From Andrena cerasifolii (Eukaryota; Arthropoda; Insecta; Hymenoptera; Andrenidae), in assembly GCF_050908995.1 (NCBI RefSeq), contig NC_135121.1, forward strand, positions 17,112,001 through 17,176,000: DNA of 64,000 bases, read 5' to 3'. A model generated the notes under the pieces. It did no database searches and had not been told where the DNA came from. It was given only the letters and a program-made list of their open reading frames with translations. A program made the position numbers and the translations under genes. Shown piece after piece: positions 12,501 to 26,000 of this stretch; within the stretch, counting starts at the first letter, position 1, and every line of letters starts with the position of its first letter.

Positions 12501-13807
12501 TCCTTCTTTCTCGGTAAATTGTTACTCTAACAGAATCATTTGTAAATCGCGGGTTTCGAATGACCTAACTTTACACTTCATGAATTCTAATTCCTACCAC
12601 ACGCAGCGTTACAATCTGTTTCGAGGCTTCACCGGTAACGTTGCATGCGACAAAAAATGATAATGGGGTTCTAGGACCCTCCAAACCGGTGACAAAAAAA
12701 TGCATTGGGTGATAGGTCTATCCTATACCTCGTCTGTGATGGAAATGGTGGAGGTTCGGAACCGTAGAATGTGCTCGCCTGTTTTAAATAAAAAGTTAGT
12801 TTATTAGCTCCCAATATTTCGTCATAATAATATTGTTACAACATCCTCCTTCGTTAAGAACACTAAGCTCTGCAAAAATGTACGCTCCTTCTTGAAAGAC
12901 AGCCTATTTTCACCGAAACTTATAAAGTAAATCACAATATCCGTGGTATTAATGAAGCTGCATTCTCATCCCATTTAATTAATCCTTGAATTCTATGTGA
13001 ATTTTCTTCAATATACTTCGTGGTGATTATTAGAAGGCGATACGTGTTGGGAGTATCAATAGCAAAGTTAGAAACAACTGTGTAACATTTTCGCTAATGC
13101 TACGGTATAAAAAGATATAAATACGTATAAAGTGTCCGTTCCAAATAGTCGAAATTCCCTGGAATGGAACGTTAGAGGTTTGTACATCCTTGAATTTCAT
13201 AAACCTCGACCATCGAATTCTAAAACTCCGGTTCACACAAGTGGAAAGAACTGTATAAATTTCTTCCGCGATTTCTGCGTTGACTGTATATTATTCAAAG
13301 AGGTGTTATATCAGTTCGACAAATTTCTTCCCCCACGTACATACATATGTACCACTCGTAGAAGTTCGTGTTTCATGGCGAGGCAGGGTACGTACGATCC
13401 ACGCGCAAGCGCACAGAACTCGTGTGACTCGAGCGCATACCGCGGATGATCTGCGAACCACTTTTACATTTCGCGCGGATTTGACGAAACGAGAGATGTT
13501 AAGTACTCTGCGAGCTCGCTAAGCTGTACAAATAGACGGGCGAGTGTATAAAATTTCGTAACACTGTAGTTGAGAAAATACGTTCGTATAAAATAGCGCC
13601 GATCGCGGGCAAGGTGTCCGCCTAAAAACTTGCGAATTCTACTTAGAATCTGATAACTCCTCCCTGACAATTTGAACGAGGAAAATCACAACTACAACGG
13701 CATTCTTCTTGTCTGAATTTGCTCGATTGGAAAAATGTTTTCGCTCCGCTTAAAATATACTCTGCGCGTATATAAAAAAAAGAAGATTTATCGTTCGCGA
13801 GCGAGGA
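9510..13807. other. Intergenic DNA between FBPase and the zinc-finger gene
   Basis: About 4.3 kb, mostly AT-rich, without a recognisable gene. Three things stand out. At 11325-11385 two near-copies of a block with ATAGGATAGACCTA and ATAGAATAGACCTA lie in tandem, and an inverted copy sits at about 12705-12745. A CpG-dense stretch runs from about 12170 to 12290. It ends in an ATG (12267) that opens a 40-codon frame stopping near 12388; I do not recognise the peptide and do not call it a gene. Confidence 0.5.
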
Positions 13808-14086
13808 TTAGCGTTTCGGTTTTGGCGCACGCAAATGCACTGGCTTGTTGTGCAGCATGTGCTCGCATTTGGGGATGTGACGCTCGGCGGCACATTGGTT
13901 GAACTTTCGTCCGCAGTGAGGACACTGTATGTAGTCGCTGGTGTCGCTGGCTGGCGGCGGCGGCAAATCGCTGAGTTTCCCTCCCGCTGCCAAATGAGCT
14001 TGCACCTGCTTGGCAGACCTTATGGTGTTGATGAAGTCCTCGTGCTTGCGCCGCCAGTTGGTCTTCACCTCTGGTTTCTTCGATTT
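13808..14086 (-). CDS. Last exon of the ZC2HC1-family gene: second C2HC finger
   Basis: Encodes residues 1940-2031 and the stop. It begins after acceptor TTTCAG. Order: WRRKHEDF linker, proline run before the finger, then C-x2-C-x11-H-x3-C in YIQCPHCGRKF...ERHIPKC, and a short basic tail. This exon most directly matches vertebrate ZC2HC1A, where WRRKHEEF, GGKLPPPP and YIQCPYC occupy the same order. Confidence 0.93.
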   Translation of the reverse strand, partial: KSKKPEVKTNWRRKHEDFINTIRSAKQVQAHLAAGGKLSDLPPPPASDTSDYIQCPHCGRKFNQCAAERHIPKCEHMLHNKPVHLRAPKPKR

Positions 14087-17000
14087 CTGAAACAGTGAAG
14101 ACACGGCAACCATCCCATTCTTTTAGAACCAGTCCCTCGTCCTCTGCAGGGCAGCGTCGAAATTTTTTTTTTGTATTTCTTTGCTCTCACCCCTTAGAAT
14201 GGTACCATTTGATAAAAAACTAGACCCTGAAAACGATTATTGTAATCGGACAAGAGGAAAGGGTGCCGACCAGGGTTAAAGTTTAGAATTCATCAATGAT
14301 TTGAATTTGAAGAATTTCTCAAAAATGGTCAACCCTATCGAAATTTTGTTAAAATAATATTAGAAGAGCATTCAATTTTCTACAATGACTGTGTATACAA
14401 TTTTGTCGTGCTTCCAACCATTTCTTAGATAATAGCGTTTTAATATAGAGAGATGTATAGACGCGCGCAGCGCGGACCTCTGTATATTCAAACGCTACTA
14501 TGTAAAAAATAGTTGGAAGCGCGAAAAACTTATATATACAGTAATTGTAGAAAATTGAATGCTCTTTTAATATTATTTCTAATTCTAAACTTTAAGGCCT
14601 GGTCTGCACCCTTTCCTGTTGTCCGATTGCAATAATTTTCCTCAGGGATTATTTTTTTATGAAATGGAACCATATTAGGGGGTGAGAGCAAAAGAAATCG
14701 CAGGTTGGAATTAAGGGCCACCCTAGTGCCCTCCTCGTCTCGCTGATTTAGCGGATTTGAACGGAAGGTGAGGAGGATTGGCGGGAAGAGGACGAAGGGC
14801 GGCGGATTCGGGAAGCGAAATAAGGCGTACTGACCTCGGGCTTCTTACAGCTTGCTCTCCTCAAAAATGGCTCGAGTTCGGTACCCTTTACTCGGTATAT
14901 CATCGCGTCGAACTGCTTCCTCTTTTTCTGGCCCGTCTTCGCGCAGATCTGCTCGTGAAGGCCCACCCGATCCTGCGCGAAACGACGCCCGCACATTTTG
15001 CAGGGAACTAGACTGTCGCTGTAAGACAGTTTAGTGACAATTGTGGATAATAGTAAAGTCGATTCGCGCTTTAAGTGTTGGGCTACTTTGGTCACACGCC
15101 GGGTGCAGAGTCCATTTTTAACCGCACTTTCATTCGTGCACACCTTAGAACGAGCTATTGTTTTAGAATCCGATCGTGTTACAATCTACGTTTCTTATCT
15201 TCTTCAAGAAGTAATGTTAATGGTAAGAAACATGTTATTCGATAGTTAGGGTGGGTCCACATGGACCCTGTATCCGCCAGGCGAGGATTAAGAAATTATG
15301 CCTACCTGTGAGGTCTGAAATCACAAATATTTTCGAGATTTTTTTTTTAAAAACTTGAAGACTTTTTAAAATAAACAGTTATTTATTCGAAAGTATATAT
15401 TTTAAAGTTCTTGTAGTTTTTTTTGCAATGCGATTTCTAAATAGAGAATGGAGTTTTTTTTATTTAAGTACTTTACGGTGACCACTGTAGCAGCTTTAAC
15501 CTGGTTCATCAGAAATAAACAGTTCGACGAAATTTAGTTAGTTTATTAGATTATCTAATCCTTAATCGTGGCTTTTTCATTTCCGTTGCGTAGTTTTTAT
15601 TTTATAAATGAAAAATGATGAAAAATGAGAGCGATTCTGCGACGAATATCGATACGTTTGCTCTCAGAAGCCACCATTTTGTAGCAAATTAATTTTCCTG
15701 GATAATGACAGATTAAGGATTAGATAATCCAATATATTAACTAAATTCCCGCGAATTTTTTGTTCCAGATGAACCAGGCAAAAATTAGAGTGGTTACCGC
15801 AAACTACTGAAAAGAAATCGCTGTAGGGAGATCACTGAAATTTTTTTTATTTATTTATATTACTCATCGCAAAAATTACTACAAGTAGTTTAACATGTAC
15901 ACTTTCAAATAGATAAAGATTTGATTAAAAAAGCCTTCGAGTTTTACCCCCAAAAATTCCCGAATGTTTTTTCAGACCTCGCGGGTAGGCATAACCCCTC
16001 AAAGGGATGCTTGTGCGTTGCTCAAAGTAATTAGGAAATTAGTAAAAGTATTGCTATGTTAATTAAATTCAAAACCGACCCCCAAATACTCGAAACTGTG
16101 AGCGACGTGATGTACGTCTGTCAATGATCTCGATAAGATGGAGTTGCGGAAAGCCGTAATTGCAGCAACTCCGAATTTAAATATAAAGTGAGACGGAGAA
16201 GGTTCTTCAATGGAGAAGAATACAGATTTCCTCTGTCCGGAATATTTTCTGCGAGCTGTTGCAAACTCTGGTAGAAAGTCTCACAGAAACTTTAATAGCT
16301 TCTTTCTCCAACAGTAACCAATTAAACTACGCGATCTATTTATATTTTATATATGAACCTTTCGAGCAGAATATGTCGTTATATTATTACTAAACAGAAC
16401 TTTTAGTAGCTGCCTTTTGTGCTCTCGAGTCTGGCGATGAAAATTCTTCGCGAAAGATTTACAGATTGAAAAAGCTGAGAACGCGCTCGAGGTCCTTTAA
16501 TTTTCTATAAAGAGTTCACGGCGGAAACACCAATTACGCTGGAAATCCTTACGCGGCACACAAGCCTGCTCCGCCTTTGCTGGAAGCTGACCCTTTGGAC
16601 GACGCTGTACCGGAAATTGGCGTCCTCGCTCTCGAAGCCATTTTACCTCTGGTAACGGAAGCCTGCATGGAACTGCCGTTGGACGTGGACGAAACCGATG
16701 ACGGGGGTCGGCCAGATTGCGCGGGAGGTGTTTGCTTCTGTTTGGTACAAAGATACGATAAGATAATTCCAATTAGAAGATGAAACGGCGATCCCCGAAT
16801 GTCAGTCTCGCGGGAAACACCTGCCGAGGCTACCCTTTAATTTTGCATCAGCGGAACTCGAGAATTTCGCAGAGGTAACTCTAGGTTAATCACAACACGA
16901 CGAAATAGGAATCCATGGGCAATTGAATCAGGGACACCCAGGTTAATCGGTGTCAAAGAGCGGGCGACATTTTATCGCGTAAGTTCTCGTCGATACCGGC

Positions 17001-20000
17001 TGGTTTTACGCTCACTTCTCGCGTTCCCAACTTCGAGTCGTTTTGGAAAAATTAATAAGTAGCCGAGTGAGTGATAAGAATGTTGCATTGTATCATGGAT
17101 CATTAAATTCTGCGAAGATTCTGCGATCAATGGTCCGGAATATTGTGCTAGGATGCGGGACCAGAATCAAAATTTTATTTCGCAGACTTCGCCCCTTTCT
17201 GTTATGTAAAATTATGAGTTAAGTAATTTCTTTGCCATTTAAATACAAGATCTATTATCAAAGTGCAACACGAGACTGTCAGGTAGCTTTCAAGTTTCAA
17301 CCCCTTTAAAATAAAGGTGCTTTAGTCCTAGAGTACGTTTATTAATATTCATTAAGAATTACGCGACTATTTATTCAATAGCCTTCATGTTCTAATGACC
17401 AGCAGCTACTCACTTCGGTGGATTGCTTTCTTAATAACGGCTTCTTAGGTGGACCGTCGTTTTCCTTCGACGGCTGCTCATCGAACTCGATGACAAAAGC
17501 GTCGCTCTTCTTCGTCGTAGGCGAGTCGTTATCGTATTTCGTTTCGGCAGTTTGGTCTCGTAAATGCAGACCATTCTCGAGAATAGCGCCATCGACGACA
17601 TCCGTCGATTTTCTCGTACTCGTCGCAGTAGACGTCGTCGCCGTCTTCCTGTTTCCAATTGGCTCTGTGCCTTTCATAGGCACCGGTCGTTTCGACGGTT
17701 TTGTATCTTGAACTTTGAAGTCGGTCGAGGGACGCTACAATAAAAGATGCACTAGTTCAGAACCCTCCGCAAAATTATCGTAGCAGCTTTGCATTTAAAT
17801 CGCGCTACACCGTTTCGCCGCGATAGCGAATAATCAATTTAATTTCTTACGTTGCGATACGAAATGGTGCACGTAGATGCACTTCGAATTTAATTTCTCA
17901 GACGTTTCACTTGTACGAGCCGAATGAAAGTAAATAGTATATGTTTTTGCGTTTTGGTTTGAATTTAAACGTTTCAGGTAGGGAGTCGATTACTTTTTTT
18001 TAATCGATTTTATTTCATTTAATCAGAAATGGACTAAAAACTAAAAGATAATTCTTTTATCGTTGTACAATTACGATGGTGATATTTCACTTTAAATAAA
18101 ATCGTGGTGCAGGATATTTCATAACAGGTTACGAATCAATTTAATGCACAATCAAGCGTCGAAATGAGCGATGAAATATCCCACCCCACGAATTTAATTA
18201 AAGTGACATATCACCATCGTAATTGCAGTACAAGAAAATAATTATTTGTTAAATAAAATCGTTTAACTTAATTTTTTTTATATATATTTTTAATAAAATA
18301 GATCCTATTTTAGAAAGTGGATTTGTTTTACACAGTATTTTCTATGAAAGGCTTGCTTCTGTATATATGTTTGATATCGAGATAAAATTTCGAGGCCTTT
18401 TCACGCGAGACATTTCTAAGGATCAGGACTGGTATTTCAGAGGTATTCGTTTGACAGAGGCATAGCTGACTTAAAAAAGGTTCAGATAGGAAACATCTGA
18501 ATATATAAAACATAAGTCACCTTGACTTTTCAAATCAAAGTACAAGTTTGGTGACAATCTCCTAATCCAGAAAACAGTAATTTCCATTCAAGAAACTGGA
18601 GACAATCTTGATAGTTTCAAAACTGCTAAACAATACAGAAGATCATAGTGCAATAGGGGGGTTTCTTGTGTAACAGCCTCCGAAATTTATGATCTTTTTT
18701 GGAAGAAACTATTGTCAATATTCCATTAAACGCTTTTAGGATATAAGGAGGCATATTTAAATATGTAGATTTTTTTCACGTCGTTCCTTTTTATTATTTA
18801 TTAATTATTTTCATCTGATTGCAAAAAGAAGAAAATTTTCTTAAAGTTAAATAATTCACCTAGAACTGGACCTAAAATTTTAATTTTAGTTTTTCTTTAT
18901 AATACTTTTTTCGTCGATTTAAAGAATAATATGAAAAATTTGTCTAAAGAAAGAACTTACTTTTTCTTTCAAACGCTATAAATCTTTCATATTTCATTTT
19001 TTTTTCCTTTAAAGTAGACCAATCCCAGCGTAAACTATCTAGCTTTAAGAAACTTCTATTTTTTTGCAATCAGATGACTGTGATAGGTGCTACACGTCCC
19101 GCCAACAGGAGTTATGTCGTCGAAGAGGTGGACAAGATTCCACAATAATTAATAATTAATAAGAAGGATCGACATAAAAAAAATATTTTCTGCAAGTTAA
19201 AAGATGCCTCCTTAAATCCCCCAAAAATATAATCCAATATGAGGAACAGTTTATTAAAAAAAAATTCTTACACATCAGTTACTTTTGGGGTTAGACAAGA
19301 ATCTACCCTTAAGAAATCGTAGAAATTTTGAGAACCAAGGAACAAAATCATGAGCCGTTTTCAGTAGCTTTCAATGGTCAACTGATATTGTCTCTACAAA
19401 GGCACCTCTTTATCCACAAAAACGCTAAACTTTTTCTTACTGTTAGAAGCAACATTTTTAACTCTACATTCGTATAATCCTGCTCACCCTCGTCACGGTG
19501 TCTGGGCTTTTCGATGGCGACGAAGGGACGTTCCTCCTCGGACGGCCGCTGATTTCCGTCGCCTTCGTCGAATCCGGACTCGGGCTCTTCGTGACCCTGA
19601 AGGAACGCGTTGCACACTTTACAGACCTCTCCGAATCCCCCGAAGCCTCGCTCCTCCCGCTAAGACTCTCTGATCGCTTCGACAGGGATAACCCTTTCCT
19701 ATTCCCAACGCGATCCTCGCTGCTAGCTCGGCGTTGAACCGGGCTCGAACATCTCGAGGCATCGCTTGCAATCGCTGACTTCAACGACGACGACGCTTCC
19801 GTCGCCCGGCGACGGCAACTTTTGCTCCCGATGGATTTACGAATATCCTCGATCGATCTCAACCGTTTCACAAGTACAGAACGATTCGAGCCCGACGCAC
19901 CTGTTGGCGCTTTACCCTCTTTCCCTTTGTCCGCCCTTTTCACGTGTTTCACGAATCTCGTCGCGGCCCTCGCGGGATCCGCCGTTTCGCTTTTACGTCC

Positions 20001-23000
20001 CTTTTTACGGGGCGAAAGATGCTCCGTGGTCCGCATCGACTCGAGGCTGCACCCCGATCTCGTGCCTCCGGTTTTGGTTCCCTGCGTCGAGCCGAGGTCT
20101 GGAAAGAGCTTTCTCCTGCACGCTGGTGATTTAGACCTCGCCGTGATTCGAGCGATCTCGATCGAGTCCCTAGCCTTTGCTAATTTCTTCCGACCTCCAG
20201 TTTCCTGGGTTCTCGAGGCCCCCGGGGAAGCAGCCGCGGTCTCAGCCGCCGTCGATGCTTTCTTCGAAGTCCCCCTCGATAGTTTGTTCTCGGGGCTTGG
20301 AGGAACATTTACATCTGCCTGGTCGAGTGCTTTCAGAGAGATCGCTCTTGAATCATCCGCCGAGCCTGCAACCCCGCGCGATTCCACCTCCGCTCGTCTT
20401 TTCTCTGTCATCGATCCTCTGTCTTCGCTTCGCCCCGACGTGCTTCGAGCAGACACCACGCCGGCTTCCGTGCCAATAGAATCGAAACGTCTGAGTGCCG
20501 ACTCCACTGAATCTGTTCTTTCATAATCCTTGCTCGCGAAACTTATACTCCCCGTCGCTGACGCGATGGATTCGCTTTTCTTCCCTTCGGTTTCACTCTC
20601 GGAAGTGTTCCTCGTCTCGCGCTTCTCAGCGACCACGTTCGAAGCCACTGTTTTACATACTTCTCCCCGCGCCTCGTTCCTCTCAAACTGCGATCCCTTC
20701 ACGATCCTTCGAACCAGTTCTATGGATCGTAAAATTTCAGCCTGCTTATGAGGCGTGGGCGATCTGCGTTGCTTCTTTGACTCTCCAAAAATCGGGCTGG
20801 CAGTTTTCCTTCCAGATCGCGGAGCTTTGGCCCCGTTCCCTTGGCCCGTGGTAATTTCCCTTAATCCGCGTTTCAAACTACTAGAGACCGACTTGTTCGT
20901 CGAGGAAGGGCTGCTGCTGCAGGAGCGCTCGGTGCTCGACGCGTTTCCCTTCGCACCGATGGCAGTTTCTTCAGCTACCCTGCTGGAACCCGTGGTCCTT
21001 CTCGACCCCAAGACTCGATCTGTTGCCTGGCGGTCCTTTCTCGGTGGCTCGAAGATACTCGACTCGAAAAGGGATACCCTCTTTTTGCCAGATTTGCGCA
21101 CGGGATACGTGAACAAATTCTCCGTGCTCGACTTCTTCCTGGAATCTCGCGGCGCCTTGCCGAGAGATTTCGAGTAAGTGCTTCGAAGCTGGCCTCGTTG
21201 AAGTCTCTCCTGTTTTATGTATTGATCGTGCATCGTGATCTCTTGGGTTCCAACGTCCACCCTCGTGGAACTTTTCGGAGTGGATTCTGGGGCGAGAAGT
21301 TCGAGCGCTGGGGTTGTCGGTGTCGTCGCTCTTTTGTCGACGCTTCTGTGCGCCCTGAGCTCTTCCGCTTCATCCACTTTCGATCCGTGTTTCAATTCTA
21401 CGCGCCTGATGCTTCCTCCTGCGCTTTCGAATGCGTTCCTTCGCGATTCCTTTGCCACCCTCGCCGAAGCGTAGTCGCTCCTACTTCCGCCTTTTTGCCG
21501 GTTTATAATGTCGCGGATCAGCCTGGTGGATCGTAGGACATTGTTGGACCCTCTGCGAGCGGCTGCTTCGCTGTCTTCAGGTGGAGAGAAGTCAGGGCTT
21601 TTTGATGATCTGCCTGGAGCTTGGACACTTGTGGAGCTAGTTGGTCTGGATGGAGGACTTTTCGGACGGCTGTTCGTCGAGTCTTTTGTCGATTTGGGTT
21701 TGAGGCTTACAGTCGTGGCAGATTTCTCTGATTCGTAGCAGAAAAATTCCGGGGTTCCACTCCTGGTGTCCACGATCTTTTGTGATCCTCGCGACGGCTC
21801 ACGGCTGATATTTCTACGAATATTAGGAATTATTTCAACATCTTCGGGCAGATTGAAACTAACAGGGCTTTTTGGTGATCCGCCTGGAGGATGGACACTT
21901 GTAGAGCTAGTTGGTCTCGATGGAGGACCTTCGGAACCTTTGGAGTCTTTCCTCGATTTCGGTTTGAAACTTACAGTAGTGGCAGATTTATCTGACTCGT
22001 AGCAGAAAAATTCTGGAGTTCCACTTCTGCTATCTCCCATTTTCATTGATCCAGGTGACGACCCTCGACTGCTACTTTTGCCAACGCCCGCAGTTACTTC
22101 AGTGTCCTTAGCCACAGTGAAGTTGCCAGAGGTTTTTGATGATTTACATTTCACGTTCATCGATTGGACGTTCGCGGAATTACTCGATTTCGTTCGAGGA
22201 TTTTTAGATCGTTCGTTAATCGAGTGTTTCGGGGACTTGGGTTTCACAGTCGTAGCAGATCTTTCCGTCTCGTAACAAAAGAATTCTGCGGGTCCATTTT
22301 TGCTGTCCACGATGTTCTGCGATCTAGGCGATGACAGTTGGACGGTTCTCTTCGCTAGGCCGGGGGTTTTCATGTCCTTCAGCGACACTGGAGACGAACC
22401 ACGAGACAAATCAGTGCTTCTACCGGTTTCCGCCGATAGAATGCTGTCCCCTGTACCAGCACCCGCGTTTCTGGAAGCTCTTTCGCATTGCTCGGAGAAG
22501 AATCGCGATACGGAGCTTCGTATATTGTATTTAGAGCTTTCCTTCGCGTCTTCCTCAGACACGCGCCTGCTTGACTCTGCAATTCTGCTCGAAAGAGTTA
22601 CGTCAGATTTATTCATGGAGGGTCCAGGAGTTCCAGTCTTCTTCTTAGACTTCGCAGAGTCTGTTCTGGGTTTTGTTATTGTCTCGGGCGTCACCAGCAT
22701 AATGGTAGAGGATCTGTTAGAATCTGTGAGGAAGAACTGAGGGCTCGTATTGGCTTTTCTTAAAATTCTTTTCGTAGAATCTGGCGATTTGCTTTTAGGA
22801 GCGTGGATGCTGGAAGCCTCTCGCTTTCGGGACACGACTCTTGGACTGTCGCTGCGATTTTGGGCTATTTTCTCTGTACGTTCTGGGGATTTGGAAGTGA
22901 ATTTAGCACCGTGGTGCATCTTTGCGGCTGGCTTCTCAGATTCTCGATCGAGGAACCTGGGACTTGCACTGCGTTCTTTAGTTAGTCTATCGAAAACATT

Positions 23001-26000
23001 GGGCGACCCACTTCGAACTGGTTTAGTGTTGATTTTGTCCTGAACCTTTTTGTGAATTAGCATCTCATTTTTTATACTTTCCGGGGAGGAAGTTCTACCG
23101 GACTTGAGATGCCTATCTACAGTGTCTGTACCCATAGTTGCAGCAGATTTGTCAGATTTCTTTCGTATATTTTGGCGAAGCTCTGTAAACGTAGCTCTAG
23201 CCCCCCTTGGTTCTATTTTCACCACTGTGCGTTTAACACCTTTCGAAAAATCTGGAGAAAATTTCCCTGCAGTTTTCGCGTCAATTGCGTAAGTAGTAGC
23301 AGACTTCTCAGACTCCTTGCAGAAGAATTTCGGACTTGCACTTCGTCGTCCTCTATTTTCTGAAAAACCAGGGGACAATTTTCCAGCAGCTTTTGAATCA
23401 ATTGCATAAGTAGTGGCAGACTTCTCAGACTCCTTGCAGAAGAATTTCGGACTTGCACTTCGTCGTCCTCTATCTTCTGAAAAATCAGGTGACAATTTTC
23501 CAGCAGCTTTTGAATCAATTGCGTAAGTAGTGGCAGACTTCCCAGACTCCTTGCAGAAGAATTTTGGACTGTCGCTCCTTCGCCTGGGATTCCTTTCAGA
23601 GTCTGACATCATTGTTTCCCCTCTCTGAGGGCTTTTCTTTCTGGTATCCAACCCTTTCTGCAAAACCTTTCGCGTCCTATTCTTGACAGCTTCGTTCCCT
23701 CTACGAAATCACAACCAATGTATAGCAATTCCCAACTCAAGATAAGAATACAAGCTCTGGCGTCCTTATCTGGTATCCCCCTTCAACTTCGTCTTCCTAT
23801 CCTCTTCCTCATTATACATATCGCGTGTTAATCTTGCCATAGAGTTGCGGTTAGAGGGCACAAATAGACAGAATGGATCGGCAAGAGATAAATGATTTTC
23901 GCGTAGGTATGACTCCCCCTCGCAGCGGGATTAAGATCATTGAGCAGGAGAAAGCTGGGACGTTCTGTTGGCCTTCTTCTCTTCGTTTTGTTAGGTTGGT
24001 TACGAAGGAGCGCTTCAAGCGTCGCGAAAAGCCACCGTACTTCTCCGCTGATTTGCCCGAAAAGCTACGAGATTTCCCGGGGACGATTGATAAGTTCCCG
24101 GCGGCTTATCCTCCCCTCCGCTGGATGACGCTTCGTGCTTCGGCGAGGGGCTGTTATGCTGATGGCGCGTTTAATGTCCTTTCGCCTGATTATCCTCTCG
24201 CTGATAGCGGTTAGGCAGACGCGATTCGGAGCGACCATCCTGCTCTCGTTGCGAGGAATCGAAGACGCTGCGCCTCTGTGCCGGAAGCGCGTCGTTTAGG
24301 TGCTCCTTCGAGGGCGTCCGCTTCCGGGGGTGGGCTCGTGTATTGTTAGGCTACTACGGCTGCGTAGGTTTAAACGATTCGGTGCCTAGTCAGCGATTGC
24401 AATTATGCAACGAGAAATTAATCGGCGGGGGATGAAAGCAGCTGACGGATTGTTAGCGCTGATTGCCAATTAGCGGGCGGAGAATTTGCGATTTGTCAAG
24501 GCTCGATGCGATAATCGGGGCCGATAATCTACTTGCGTTTAGAGGCATCCCTGATCCCTACGGCCAGCCGAGTAAAACAATTCGTTCGGGCTTTATTCGA
24601 GAGATCGTTCCGACACGTGCCACGTTTGAGCGATTAATGTGTAATCAGTGGGTGTTCAACTGTGTACTTAGTAGATGCTTTGAGCCACTTCGGTGTTTTA
24701 TTAGGGGAAGTTTTTTAAGGGGTTATGCCTAGTCAGCTTTCAAGAAAGAACGCGGTTTTCGGGAATTTTTTGTGGAATATCTACTGTATATTTTTGTACA
24801 ATTATTCGCTTATTTTAAGAGTACATATATGCAGCAACTCTCAGTAATGTTGTTGTAGAAAGACATTAAAAATAAACGAATAACAGCCATTCTCGCGGAA
24901 GATGTTTTTATATCGGTGAGCAAGATATTTCGGAAACCGCTTTATCGATTGGCCTAAGCTTTTGCTTCTTTTATATACCAAAGACTAGTGGATGAACGAA
25001 GGATTTTTTATTTTAACAAAAACTCTATTTTTAATTATCGAAAAACGAACAATTCAGACATCTAAAAAGCGTGGGTTTGCGTTAAACGGCCGCTATTTTG
25101 TCAAACATCAACTTTCTTAAATAACCTTCGTTCATCTACTGAATTCAATTATATATTAACAGAGTATTTTTGAATTTTTAATTTTAGATGATCCGCCTCA
25201 GAGAAAACTTGTTCACCGCACAGAGCTGTTATCAAAACAGCTTCCGCGAGAATGGCTGTCATTCGTTTATTTTTTAAGGTTTTTCTATAACAAAATTGCT
25301 GAAAGTTTCTCCATGTATGTACTTTTAAAATGAGCGAATAGTTGTAAAAAAAATATACAGTAGATATTCCACAAAAAATTCCCGAATACCACGTCCTTTC
25401 TCAGAAGCTGACTAGGCATAACCCCTTGAAACGCAACTTTCCCAAACCGAAAATTCTGATTTTAACTTTACTTTCCTTTTGGTAGTGTGATAGTCACATA
25501 AAAAGCTGCACAGTTCACATATTTAAATTTTTATTATATCTCGCAGCGTTACAAAGTTATATTAAAAAAAAAATTGAAAAAACGCAGTAGGTTTAAGGGC
25601 TGATTTCACCCCTATCAGAGTGAATTTCCGCAGACGAAAAAAATTGCTCCTTGCACGCTCTAATATGCTCCAGATTCACACGAAGTTTCATTAAAATCAG
25701 AATTTTTGGGGTGGGAACGTTTCCTCGTTAGTTTTTGTTGCGACTTCGTTGGCATCTTGGATGAGAATCTACGAGAGGGATTTTATACAATTGTGGATAA
25801 GTGAATCTGAGTGTGGCGGTGTCACAACGATTATCTACAAAATCCGAACAAACTTTTACCCAATCTAATATATATATCAGATGAACAGGATATTTTGAAA
25901 GATTTTATGATGAAAATATCTATGAAATATTGCGAAAAGAACAGAGAAATGGTTATCACAACTGACGCGTGTATCTACTATATTACAAAATGCTTTTTCT

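Noticed and set aside
19822..20526. 234-codon open frame on the plus strand
   Set aside because: It is antisense to the giant zinc-finger-gene exon, whose minus-strand frame is six times longer, fits flanking splice phases and carries repeated motifs.
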